Counted from the first letter of the stretch, positions 1-6,161 are shown. The stretch is 8,728 nt of DNA from Flavobacterium sp. (GCA_019105125.1 JAHRWO010000384.1:1-8728), one strand, 5' to 3'. Program-made: numbers and translations. Notes: generated from the letters alone by a model not told the origin.

Positions 1-54
1 AAACCCGTTATGGAAGAATTTCAAGCGGAATTGGAAAGAAAAGAAAAAGGCTAA
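1..54 (+). CDS. C-terminal end of an unidentified rightward gene (partial)
   Basis: The plus strand is open from the window edge in frame 1 and ends at a TAA at 52-54, giving 17 residues that finish ...EFQAELERKEKG, a charged and probably helical tail. The stop codon lies inside the left arm of the strong terminator at 39-78, as expected for the real end of a rightward transcription unit. The gene converges with the leftward block that fills the rest of the window. Too little is present to name the protein, and I do not recognise it. Confidence 0.6.
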   Translation, partial: KPVMEEFQAELERKEKG

Positions 55-78
55 TCGATTGATTAGCCTTTTTCTTTT
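39..78. terminator. Bidirectional intrinsic terminator between convergent genes
   Basis: Bases 39-56 and 61-78 are perfect reverse complements: an 18-bp stem with a 4-base loop (GATT). Its core is GGCTAATC/GATTAGCC, and the outer part is A-rich on the left and T-rich on the right. The stem therefore gives a GC-containing hairpin followed by a U-rich run whichever strand is transcribed. It can end both the rightward gene (stop at 52-54) and the leftward small membrane protein gene (stop at 95-97). Confidence 0.9.
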
Positions 79-94
79 AAAATTATTATTGTAT

Positions 95-610
95 TTATAC
101 TATTAATTTTGCTTGTAAAATCTCTTCTAAATCTTTTATGCTTTTTTCACTTTCAGATTCAAATCCGGAAGACACCAAAAAAGTAGCGAAAATTAGCATG
201 AAGATTGGAATTAATATTGAAAATCCACTACTAGATTTCGAATCATTATCAAAAATCAATACTAATAAAATTAACCCAAAAAAAGCACAAAAAGAAAACC
301 AAATAATCATAAAAAATTTAACAAAGCTTATTAATTTCATTTCTACTTTAATTTTGGTCCCGTTTTCATCTTCAATGATTTCTCCATTTATTTGAGGTAA
401 AAATGAATTTCTATAATCTATAACTCTCCTGATTTTGAATAAACTATTTTGGATTTCACCAAAATAAGGCTTTGATTCCATCTTATTACGAGAATTTAAA
501 TCATGTAATCTTTCTGTTTCAATTGCATCACGAAGTCGCTCTAAAAGTTCTTCTTTGGTTAAAAAAGAATGATACACCAAGCTTTTGGATGGCAATATTT
601 TTCTAATCAT
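95..610 (-). CDS. Small two-helix inner-membrane protein, unknown function
   Basis: A 171-residue protein with no signal peptide. Residues 1-92 form a hydrophilic N-terminal domain with runs such as LPSKSLVYHSFLTKEEL, KPYFGEI and YRNSFLPQINGEI. Two hydrophobic helices follow at about 94-120 and 129-150, joined by a short Ser/Asp-rich loop, then a charged tail of about 20 residues that ends hydrophobically. The N-terminal domain resembles unnamed proteins I recall from Flavobacteriaceae, but I cannot assign a family with certainty. The equal-length soluble ends and short hairpin suggest both termini lie in the cytoplasm. It starts 26 bases after the hydroxyacid dehydrogenase stop, so read-through is likely, and it is the last gene before the terminator. 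A role in membrane sensing or signalling would be a guess; no catalytic motif is visible. Confidence 0.85.
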   Translation of the reverse strand: MIRKILPSKSLVYHSFLTKEELLERLRDAIETERLHDLNSRNKMESKPYFGEIQNSLFKIRRVIDYRNSFLPQINGEIIEDENGTKIKVEMKLISFVKFFMIIWFSFCAFFGLILLVLIFDNDSKSSSGFSILIPIFMLIFATFLVSSGFESESEKSIKDLEEILQAKLIV

Positions 611-636
611 AGTCTTTCGTTAAAATTTCACAAATC

Positions 637-1587
637 TTATTGATACAACTTACAAATTTTATCTACAATGGTTAGGGCAAGTTTTTGATGACTTTCAAAT
701 GTCCAACCCGCGATATGTGGTGTTAACAGTACATTTTCTGCCTGTAAAAGATATTCGAATGCGGCTGGTTTTTCACCTTCAAATAAAGTTTCGAAAGATA
801 GTTTTTCGTATTCCAAAACATCTAAACCTGCGCCTAAAATTTTACCTGATTTCAATGCTTCAACTAAATCAGCTGTTACCACCGAATTTCCTCTTGCGGT
901 ATTAATAAACCAAAATGATTTTTTAAATTGATTAATGAAATCCGTATTAATCATTTTATCAGTTTCAGGAGTCCAAGGTGTGTGTAAACTTAGAACATCG
1001 GCTCTTTCTTGAAGTTCAGATAATGAAACTTGAATTGCATTGGCATCTCCCATATTCGGTAAAATATCATGACATAAAACGGTTACGTCAAATCCGCGTA
1101 ATTTTTTTGCGAATGATTTTCCCATGTTACCATAACCGATAATTCCGATGATTTTGCCTTCTAATTCGTGACCGCGATTGGCTTCACGTTTCCATTGACC
1201 TGATTTTACTTCGTTATTGGCTTTGTTCAAGTTATTAAAAAGTGACAACAACATTCCGATAGCGTGTTCGCCAACGGCATTTGCATTTCCCTCTGGAGCA
1301 GCGATTAAATGAATTCCTTTCGCTGTAGCGTAATCACAATCGATACTTTCTAAACCTGCGCCAACACGAGCGATGAATTGCAAATTAGTTGCTTTATCTA
1401 AAAAGGTTTTATCAATTTTAAAACGGCTTCTAATGACAATACCATGATAATTTTCAATTTTAGCTTCTACTTCTTGTTTGGAGGAAGTAAAATCAGCTTC
1501 GTTTTGAAAACCAGCTTGTTGTAATTGCTCCCAAAGTAAAGGATGATTACTATCGATGTGAAGTATTTTGATGTTGTTTACATTCAT
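637..1587 (-). CDS. D-2-hydroxyacid dehydrogenase (phosphoglycerate dehydrogenase-like), NAD-dependent
   Basis: A 316-residue cytosolic enzyme of the D-isomer-specific 2-hydroxyacid dehydrogenase family, which interconverts 2-hydroxy and 2-keto acids using NAD(H). The nucleotide-binding motif GYGNMG is at 151-156, and D174 at the end of the second strand points to NAD rather than NADP. The catalytic triad is visible: R232 in NTARG, E261 after the DVLEY segment, and H291 in TPHIAG. The Arg-Glu spacing of 29 matches E. coli SerA, while the Glu-His stretch is about seven residues longer. Residues ARVGAGLESID (73-83) form the usual substrate loop. There is no C-terminal ACT domain, so serine feedback control is not expected, and no serC neighbour is present. 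It may be a 3-phosphoglycerate dehydrogenase or a general 2-keto acid reductase. The gene follows the EnvC terminator and may have its own promoter. Confidence 0.93.
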   Translation of the reverse strand: MNVNNIKILHIDSNHPLLWEQLQQAGFQNEADFTSSKQEVEAKIENYHGIVIRSRFKIDKTFLDKATNLQFIARVGAGLESIDCDYATAKGIHLIAAPEGNANAVGEHAIGMLLSLFNNLNKANNEVKSGQWKREANRGHELEGKIIGIIGYGNMGKSFAKKLRGFDVTVLCHDILPNMGDANAIQVSLSELQERADVLSLHTPWTPETDKMINTDFINQFKKSFWFINTARGNSVVTADLVEALKSGKILGAGLDVLEYEKLSFETLFEGEKPAAFEYLLQAENVLLTPHIAGWTFESHQKLALTIVDKICKLYQ

Positions 1588-1595
1588 ATTTGTTA

Positions 1596-1603
1596 CAAAT
1601 ATC
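1596..1603 (-). promoter_or_regulatory. Possible -7 promoter element for the hydroxyacid dehydrogenase
   Basis: Read on the minus strand this is GATATTTG, one mismatch from the Bacteroidota consensus TAnnTTTG. A TTG lies 18 bases upstream, inside the loop of the EnvC terminator, at an acceptable distance for a -33 box. Only eight bases separate the element from the ATG at 1587, so a transcript from it would be leaderless or nearly so. This is a motif-based suggestion in AT-rich DNA. Confidence 0.35.
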
Positions 1604-1604
1604 T

Positions 1605-1631
1605 AAAAAAAATGAGGTCAACAAGACCCCA
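1605..1631 (-). terminator. Intrinsic terminator after the EnvC-like gene
   Basis: On the minus strand TGGGGTC (1631-1625) pairs with GACCTCA (1619-1613), a 7-bp stem with one G-U pair and a 5-base loop. A run of eight T follows (1612-1605). It begins eight bases after the EnvC stop codon at 1639-1641, as expected for the end of the leftward operon. Confidence 0.75.
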
Positions 1632-1638
1632 TACTTTT

Positions 1639-2871
1639 TTAATTTAACCAAGATTCTGGATTTAATGTTGTAGTATTTTGTAATACTAAAAACTTAATCA
1701 CGGCATTTCCTGAAGAATCGGTGTGAATTTTACCAATATTTTGCTTGATGCTAACTTTTTGTCCTTTTGAAACACTAACGGATGATAAATTCAAATATAC
1801 CGTAATAAAATCCCCGTGCTGAATATATACTGCTTTATTGTTTGCCGAAATCACTTGTACTTGTAAAACTTCTCCACCAAAAACAGCTCTTGCAGAAGCA
1901 CCTGGTTTGGTTGTAATTTCAACCCCACTGTTGTGTATAACCAAATTTTTATGAACAGGATGCGGTTGATCTCCATATTTTAATGAAATATAACCGTCAG
2001 CAACGGGCCAAGGCAATTTACCTCTATTGGCTTTAAAATTATCTGAAACTACTTTTCCTTCGGTTGTTAAAACAAATTTTGAAGCGGCTGTTGTTCCAGC
2101 TTTTGGCGCAGTTTTTCCAGTTTTTTCTGCGTTTCGTTTGTTTGCGGCTGCGATTTCTGCTGCAATTAATTTTTTAATTTTTGCATCTATAGCTCTAGCT
2201 TCTCTTTGTTTTTGATTTATTTCAGCGGTTAATTTCTTTTTATCTTTTTGAATTAAGGAGACTAATCGTTCTTGTTCTTTTTTCTCTTTTTCTAATTCTT
2301 GCTTTTCTTTTTCGGTTTGTTGCAGAACAATTTCTTTTTCTTTTTTACTTTCTGTTAATCTTTTCTCGGCTTCGGCTAATTTTTCTTGCTTTTCTTTGAT
2401 TTCCTCCCCTTGCATTTTTCTGAAATCAGTGTACTGCTTCATGTATTGAATTCTTTTGTACGCTTGCAAAAAATTTTCTGAAGAAAGTATGAACATAATT
2501 CTACTTTGCTCATTTCTACTTTTGTATGATTTTACAATCATCTTTTCGTAATCTTCTTTTAGGACTTTCAATTCTCTATTTAACTTATTCATTTCTAATT
2601 GAGTTAAATAGATTTCATCCGTTAAAATGCGTGTTTGTTTTGCTGTTGTATTCAGTAACTTTTCACGCAATTGAATCAATTTTTTTTGTTGATTAATTTG
2701 TCCTAAAACTGATTTTTCTTTCTTTTTCTCAGCTTCCAAACGCAATCTGTTTTCGGAAATTTCTTTTAGAATTTGGGCTTTGCGTTCCTCTAGTTTTTGC
2801 TGTTCTGAAGGTTGAGCAAAACATAAGGTTGTTATAAAAAAGAAAAATAGAATTTTAAAGAATTGATTCAT
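1639..2871 (-). CDS. EnvC-like murein hydrolase activator (degenerate LytM/M23 domain)
   Basis: A 410-residue exported protein. A signal peptide spans 1 to about 19 (hydrophobic FFKILFFFFITTLCFA, likely cleavage before Q20). Residues 22-235 are a long Lys/Glu-rich coiled coil, then an Ala/Lys/Thr-rich linker to about 265, then a LytM/M23 beta domain from about 285 (LPWPVADGYISLKYG) to 410. Zinc-site residues of active M23 peptidases are lost: the H-x-G-x-D position reads NSGVE (314-318), and the final HxH position reads IKF near 392-394. H352 in QHGD remains. This is the pattern of EnvC, which does not cut peptidoglycan but activates amidases under FtsEX control at division; that role here is inferred from the family. 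The ATG at 2871 directly precedes the signal peptide. The gene is 45 bases after the lipoprotein gene and has a candidate promoter of its own. Confidence 0.9.
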   Translation of the reverse strand: MNQFFKILFFFFITTLCFAQPSEQQKLEERKAQILKEISENRLRLEAEKKKEKSVLGQINQQKKLIQLREKLLNTTAKQTRILTDEIYLTQLEMNKLNRELKVLKEDYEKMIVKSYKSRNEQSRIMFILSSENFLQAYKRIQYMKQYTDFRKMQGEEIKEKQEKLAEAEKRLTESKKEKEIVLQQTEKEKQELEKEKKEQERLVSLIQKDKKKLTAEINQKQREARAIDAKIKKLIAAEIAAANKRNAEKTGKTAPKAGTTAASKFVLTTEGKVVSDNFKANRGKLPWPVADGYISLKYGDQPHPVHKNLVIHNSGVEITTKPGASARAVFGGEVLQVQVISANNKAVYIQHGDFITVYLNLSSVSVSKGQKVSIKQNIGKIHTDSSGNAVIKFLVLQNTTTLNPESWLN

Positions 2872-2887
2872 GCATCCAGGATTTTTA

Positions 2888-2895
2888 CAAAGGTA
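2888..2895 (-). promoter_or_regulatory. Candidate -7 promoter element for the EnvC-like gene
   Basis: On the minus strand the 8-mer is TACCTTTG, a perfect match to the Bacteroidota TAnnTTTG element, lying wholly in the 45-base gap between the lipoprotein stop (2917) and the EnvC ATG (2871). It would give a leader of about 10 bases. A TTG at the -33 spacing is absent; that stretch is a run of T followed by A-rich sequence, so strength is uncertain. It may supply the EnvC gene independently of the upstream operon. Confidence 0.5.
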
Positions 2896-2916
2896 GTTTT
2901 TTTAGTTTAAAAAAAA

Positions 2917-3681
2917 TTAATCGATTTCAACTTTAGAATAACCATTAGGTATTGAATAAGGATAACTCAAATTTTCATCAAATGTTGTGTGTTTGAATAC
3001 AATATCAATAGAAACTTGATCTTTTTGTTCGGCTTTAATGTTGATTTCATTTGGTAAAAACATCCCCTTATCTTCCTTAAAGGATGGGTAATGAATTTCT
3101 AAATTTCGATTTTTACTTGCTTGAACTATTGTTTCTTTTTTCAATAAATAATTGGCTCCTTCAAAATAAAATTCTTTTGTAATATCAGCATTATTAGGAA
3201 GCGATAATTTAAACATTTTCTCCACTACTTCAGAAACCCAACGTTCTTCAGTTAAGTCATCAATAGCTTTTCCTAAAAACAAATTTTGTACTTTATTAAA
3301 ATCTAAATCGGTTCCTAACCAATTGCTCAATACGCTAAAATCACCTTCAAAATAGGAATTATTTATCTTTTCATAATAACTTACTTTTGTAGGAGTTATC
3401 ATCGCTTTTGCCATAGGAATTCCTAAGAACTTAATGTTTATCCAAATAATTTCATCTTTCTTGATGCGAATATCCGCATTCATAGAATGTGATTGTTTGG
3501 CATCCTCATATTTGGCATTAGCTCTTATGCTTAAAGTTTTAAAATCTTGTTGGTTGTTGTAATGACCTTTAATTACTTTAAAAACTTCAGTATTTTCACT
3601 TGCAGCAGCAGTAGCTACGGCTTGTTTAGATTTACATCCTATTAAAAAAAAGACTAAAAAGGCTGATAATATCGACTTCAT
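2917..3681 (-). CDS. DUF4292-like outer-membrane lipoprotein
   Basis: A 254-residue lipoprotein. The signal peptide ends in the lipobox LIGC, so C16 is the lipidated residue. The next residues (KSKQ) are not the acidic surface-export signal known from some Bacteroidota lipoproteins, which favours a periplasm-facing position. After a short Ala-rich linker the body runs from about residue 45. It has alternating beta-rich segments, including IRIKKDEIIWINIKFLG and KAMITPTKVSYYEKINNSY, then DLDFNKVQNLFLGKAI. This matches my memory of DUF4292 proteins of Bacteroidota, whose strand pattern resembles the LolA/LolB fold. A lipoprotein-insertion or lipid-handling role is therefore possible but unproven. 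The ATG directly abuts the TAA of the TPR gene (TAAATG), implying coupled translation. Confidence 0.87.
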   Translation of the reverse strand: MKSILSAFLVFFLIGCKSKQAVATAAASENTEVFKVIKGHYNNQQDFKTLSIRANAKYEDAKQSHSMNADIRIKKDEIIWINIKFLGIPMAKAMITPTKVSYYEKINNSYFEGDFSVLSNWLGTDLDFNKVQNLFLGKAIDDLTEERWVSEVVEKMFKLSLPNNADITKEFYFEGANYLLKKETIVQASKNRNLEIHYPSFKEDKGMFLPNEINIKAEQKDQVSIDIVFKHTTFDENLSYPYSIPNGYSKVEID

Positions 3682-5022
3682 TTATTTTTGTAATTGCTTT
3701 AACTTGTTGGTATACACTTGTTTTTTAGCATTATCATTCAAATTTTCGCAACTTATAATTAACTGTTTGTAAAAATTAGCTTCTAATGATGGATTTTCCA
3801 CTACAAAATCTAAGCCGTTTTCAAGATTGTTTTTAGCTTTTTTATATTCTTTTAGTTGGTTATATCCTAAACCCGCATAAAAATAAAATCCTGATTGCGT
3901 GGGAAAAGACTCTAAATATTCTTCTGATTTTTTTGTTACCAACAGAAAATCTTGCTTCTGAATTAACACTTCTAAATACAATTTCATTGCATCTATATCA
4001 TCCGAATTTTTTTTAAGTCCTTTTTCAAAATAGTAAGCTGTTTTTTCTAAATCGTTTTTTTTCCAGAAAAATTTAGCTACTTCTTTGGCTACATTGATTT
4101 CTTTGTCGTTATCAAAATACGGAATTGCTTTATCGATTTCTTTTAAATAGGTTGAATTTTTAACTGCAAAAATTAAAAACTCATTAAAAACACGATGTTT
4201 GATTTTTAAATCCATTCGATCGTTTTCCAAAACTTTGAACATGGATTTTGAAGCATTTTCACCATCGTTATTATTTAAGTGAAACTTCACCAAACTCACA
4301 TGAGCCCAATCAGAACTTGGGATTTCTTTTTCCAATTGTTTCGCTACCTCAAATGCTTTTTCTTCTTGATTTAAATTCGTGTAAAAAACAATCAGATCGA
4401 TATAATTTTGTTCCACTTTAGGATTTTTTTTAATCGCATCTTCCAATTGTTCTTTTTGTGGCTTAGCAAGTTTATTTGTTTCCAGTAATCTTAGCTTATA
4501 GAATTCCATTGTACGTGTCAATTTTGAAGATGACTCCATATTATTCAATAACTCAAAGGCTTTCGCGTGCTGATTAGTATTCATGTAAAGCGAAACCAAA
4601 TCTTCTTTCATGTTGGCATCAAACTCAATTAATTTCTCTACAATCGGAATCGATTTTTGAAAATCTTTCGTTTGATAATACACATCATACAAACCATTCC
4701 AATACCAACGTTGCTTGTTGTCTAACTCGACTGCTTTTTTAAAGGCACTTTCAGCATCAACATAGTTTTTTAGGCTCAAATAATTTTTACCTAACTCATA
4801 TTGAAAAGCGGCGTTTGTAGGTTCTTTTTCAATACATTTTTGAATGGCTACAATAGCTTTATCGTAATTTTCGATGCCACGTTGCTTCATGGCTTCGTAA
4901 AAATTATTTTCCAATTGGTCGTCCACCAAAGCAATTGCATCGGGATTCTCTTGTGCGAACAAGTGATTCCCAAAACTAAAAAGCAGGAACGCCAAAAAAG
5001 CTATGTGTGTTTTCTTTATCAT
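3682..5022 (-). CDS. Secreted tetratricopeptide-repeat (TPR) protein
   Basis: A 446-residue protein with a signal peptide (hydrophobic AFLAFLLFSFG, cleavage likely after FAQ at about residue 24), so it is probably periplasmic. The mature part is almost all helical TPR-type repeats. The clearest are at about 38-71 (YDKAIVAIQKCIEKEPTN), 72-105 (YVDAESAFKKAVELD) and 106-137; looser repeats fill the middle, and further ones occur at about 312-345 and 375-410. No catalytic domain is visible, so it most likely acts as a scaffold or adaptor for protein contacts. The ATG follows the nucleotidyltransferase TAG with no spacer, and its TAA touches the next ATG. That places it in a tightly coupled trio with the nucleotidyltransferase and the DUF4292-like lipoprotein, which may be its partner. 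Exact function is unknown. Confidence 0.9.
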   Translation of the reverse strand: MIKKTHIAFLAFLLFSFGNHLFAQENPDAIALVDDQLENNFYEAMKQRGIENYDKAIVAIQKCIEKEPTNAAFQYELGKNYLSLKNYVDAESAFKKAVELDNKQRWYWNGLYDVYYQTKDFQKSIPIVEKLIEFDANMKEDLVSLYMNTNQHAKAFELLNNMESSSKLTRTMEFYKLRLLETNKLAKPQKEQLEDAIKKNPKVEQNYIDLIVFYTNLNQEEKAFEVAKQLEKEIPSSDWAHVSLVKFHLNNNDGENASKSMFKVLENDRMDLKIKHRVFNEFLIFAVKNSTYLKEIDKAIPYFDNDKEINVAKEVAKFFWKKNDLEKTAYYFEKGLKKNSDDIDAMKLYLEVLIQKQDFLLVTKKSEEYLESFPTQSGFYFYAGLGYNQLKEYKKAKNNLENGLDFVVENPSLEANFYKQLIISCENLNDNAKKQVYTNKLKQLQK

Positions 5023-6033
5023 CTATTCCAAAACCGAATAATCTCCGATACTAATGCTTGTAAAATTGCCATCAAAACGAGCATGATTCCCTATCATCGC
5101 ATTGTCCAAATTCGCATTTTTGATATGAGCATGTGTTTGAATCAAACTGTTTTTTATTGTTGAATCAACTACATGACATCCTTTTCCTAATGAAACATTT
5201 GGACCTACGGTTGCATTAATCAAAACTACATCTTCCCCTATATAACATGGTGGAATAATAGTTGAATTCTCTAATTTCACATCATAATCAACCAAATGTT
5301 CGCCATCGTTGTGTAAAAACCCTAACATCCTTGTATTGGTTTCTACTGTAACGTCTTTATTTCCGCAATCCATCCACTCGTCTACCTGTCCTGGTACAAA
5401 TTTCATGCCTTTTGCCATCATTTGTTTGATACCATCATTAATTTGGTATTCGCCACCGTGAATGATGTTGTTGTCTAATACCGATTGCAATTCGTTTTTC
5501 AAAACCGCAATATCTTTGAAATAGTAAATTCCGATTACGGCTAAATCGGATACAAATTCTTTAGGTTTCTCTACCAATTCGATGATTTCACCTTTTTCAT
5601 TTAAGTTCACAACTCCAAAAGCTTCAGGTTGGTCGACTTGTTTTACCCAAATTACGCTATCGGCAGTTGTGTCTAAATCAAAATTCGCACGAATTAACGT
5701 ATCCGCATAAGCGATAACCGCTGGACCTTCCAATGAATCTTTCGCACACATAATCGCGTGACCCGTTCCTAGTGCTTCGTTTTGATAGTAAATGGTTCCT
5801 CTTGCTCCTAATTTTTGGGCAATAGCAATTAAATCTGCTTCTACTTGTTTACCAAAACTCTCATGAATAATAAACGCCACTTCGTCTATTTTCTGATTTA
5901 AAACGCCAGCAATATCTTCCACTAAACGGTGAACGATTGGTTTTCCTGCTACTGGGATTAATGGTTTTGGAACAGTTAAGGTATGTGGGCGAAGGCGTGA
6001 ACCACGACCTGCCATTGGTACTATTATTTTCAT
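5023..6033 (-). CDS. Sugar-1-phosphate nucleotidyltransferase with C-terminal beta-helix-like domain
   Basis: A 336-residue cytosolic enzyme that transfers a nucleotide from an NTP to a sugar 1-phosphate. The N-terminal pyrophosphorylase domain (about 1-235) carries the signature MAGRGSRLRP (7-16) and VPKPLIPVAGKPI (21-33) with K23. Next come QNEALGTGHAI (84-94), metal-binding D111 in YADTLI, EKP (155-157), GEYQINDGI (194-202) and WMDCGN (220-225). Residues from about 247 show a short, irregular left-handed beta-helix pattern (YIGEDVVLINATVGPNVSLG). The family includes glucose-1-phosphate thymidylyltransferases and UDP-sugar pyrophosphorylases; the sequence alone does not tell which base or sugar is used. 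The C-terminal part is short for GlmU, so an acetyltransferase activity is unlikely. The start lies three bases from the inverted-repeat element at 6037-6159. Its product could feed surface glycan synthesis together with the flippase upstream. Confidence 0.92.
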   Translation of the reverse strand: MKIIVPMAGRGSRLRPHTLTVPKPLIPVAGKPIVHRLVEDIAGVLNQKIDEVAFIIHESFGKQVEADLIAIAQKLGARGTIYYQNEALGTGHAIMCAKDSLEGPAVIAYADTLIRANFDLDTTADSVIWVKQVDQPEAFGVVNLNEKGEIIELVEKPKEFVSDLAVIGIYYFKDIAVLKNELQSVLDNNIIHGGEYQINDGIKQMMAKGMKFVPGQVDEWMDCGNKDVTVETNTRMLGFLHNDGEHLVDYDVKLENSTIIPPCYIGEDVVLINATVGPNVSLGKGCHVVDSTIKNSLIQTHAHIKNANLDNAMIGNHARFDGNFTSISIGDYSVLE

Positions 6034-6046
6034 ATAAGCCCCCTAA

Positions 6047-6059
6047 CCCCCGAAGGGGG
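6047..6059 (-). promoter_or_regulatory. GC hairpin with UUCG loop just upstream of the nucleotidyltransferase start
   Basis: Read as minus-strand RNA, the left arm contains CCCCC-UUC-GGGGG, which can fold with a C(UUCG)G tetraloop, one of the most stable RNA loops. It sits 13 bases before the ATG at 6033. It competes with the long-range pairing to the other arm. No T-run follows, so it is not an intrinsic terminator; an effect on ribosome access or mRNA stability is inferred. Confidence 0.5.
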
Positions 6060-6063
6060 AATT

Positions 6064-6082
6064 CCTATTAGGGGTCAATAGG
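6064..6082. repeat. Small hairpin in the spacer of the inverted-repeat element
   Basis: CCTATT (6064-6069) and AATAGG (6077-6082) are perfect reverse complements around a 7-base loop. The hairpin lies directly inside the left arm and is not mirrored next to the right arm, so the element is asymmetric. Confidence 0.6.
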
Positions 6083-6161
6083 ATTTTATTAGTTAATTCA
6101 ATTTATTTATAAACTATTTACACAATTTTGTCAGTTCCCCCTTTGGGGGTTAGGGGGCTCT

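Larger units (their letters stand above)
6037..6159. repeat. Inverted-repeat element with GC-rich arms filling the dut-nucleotidyltransferase gap
   Basis: Two 27-base arms lie in opposite orientation at 6037-6063 and 6133-6159 and match at 25 of 27 positions; each reads AGCCCCCTAACCCCC followed by a G-rich return. The 69-base spacer is AT-rich and holds its own hairpin. Each arm also contains a small hairpin (CCCCC-GAA-GGGGG at 6047-6059, CCCCC-TTT-GGGGG at 6137-6149). The GC content of the arms is far above the surroundings. There is no ORF and no obvious target-site duplication. It resembles dispersed intergenic palindromes (REP- or MITE-like) that I recall from flavobacterial genomes; copy number cannot be judged here. 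It starts two bases past the dut stop and ends three bases before the nucleotidyltransferase ATG. Confidence 0.85.

Noticed and set aside
138..395. 85-codon plus-strand open frame
   Set aside because: Antisense to the small membrane protein, with no conserved motif and low-complexity Lys/Asn/Ile content expected from AT-rich DNA.
611..640. AAGATTTG as a promoter for the small membrane protein
   Set aside because: It misses the first T of TAnnTTTG, overlaps the stop of the upstream gene and has no TTG at the right spacing; read-through is a simpler explanation.
2027..2215. 62-codon plus-strand open frame with hydrophobic, Ala-rich translation
   Set aside because: It is antisense to the Ala/Lys-rich linker and coiled coil of the EnvC-like gene; the hydrophobic look is a by-product of Glu/Lys codons read in reverse.
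2200..2420. Repetitive T/C-rich stretch that looks like a low-complexity DNA repeat
   Set aside because: It is explained by the Lys/Glu-rich coiled coil of the EnvC-like protein on the other strand.
4801..5163. 120-codon plus-strand open frame
   Set aside because: It lies antisense across the junction of the nucleotidyltransferase and TPR genes, whose frames are strongly supported by motifs; its translation has no recognisable domain.
6133..6159. Right arm of the inverted-repeat element as a dut terminator
   Set aside because: The C5/G5 hairpin is not followed by a T-run on the minus strand, so it lacks the intrinsic terminator signature.
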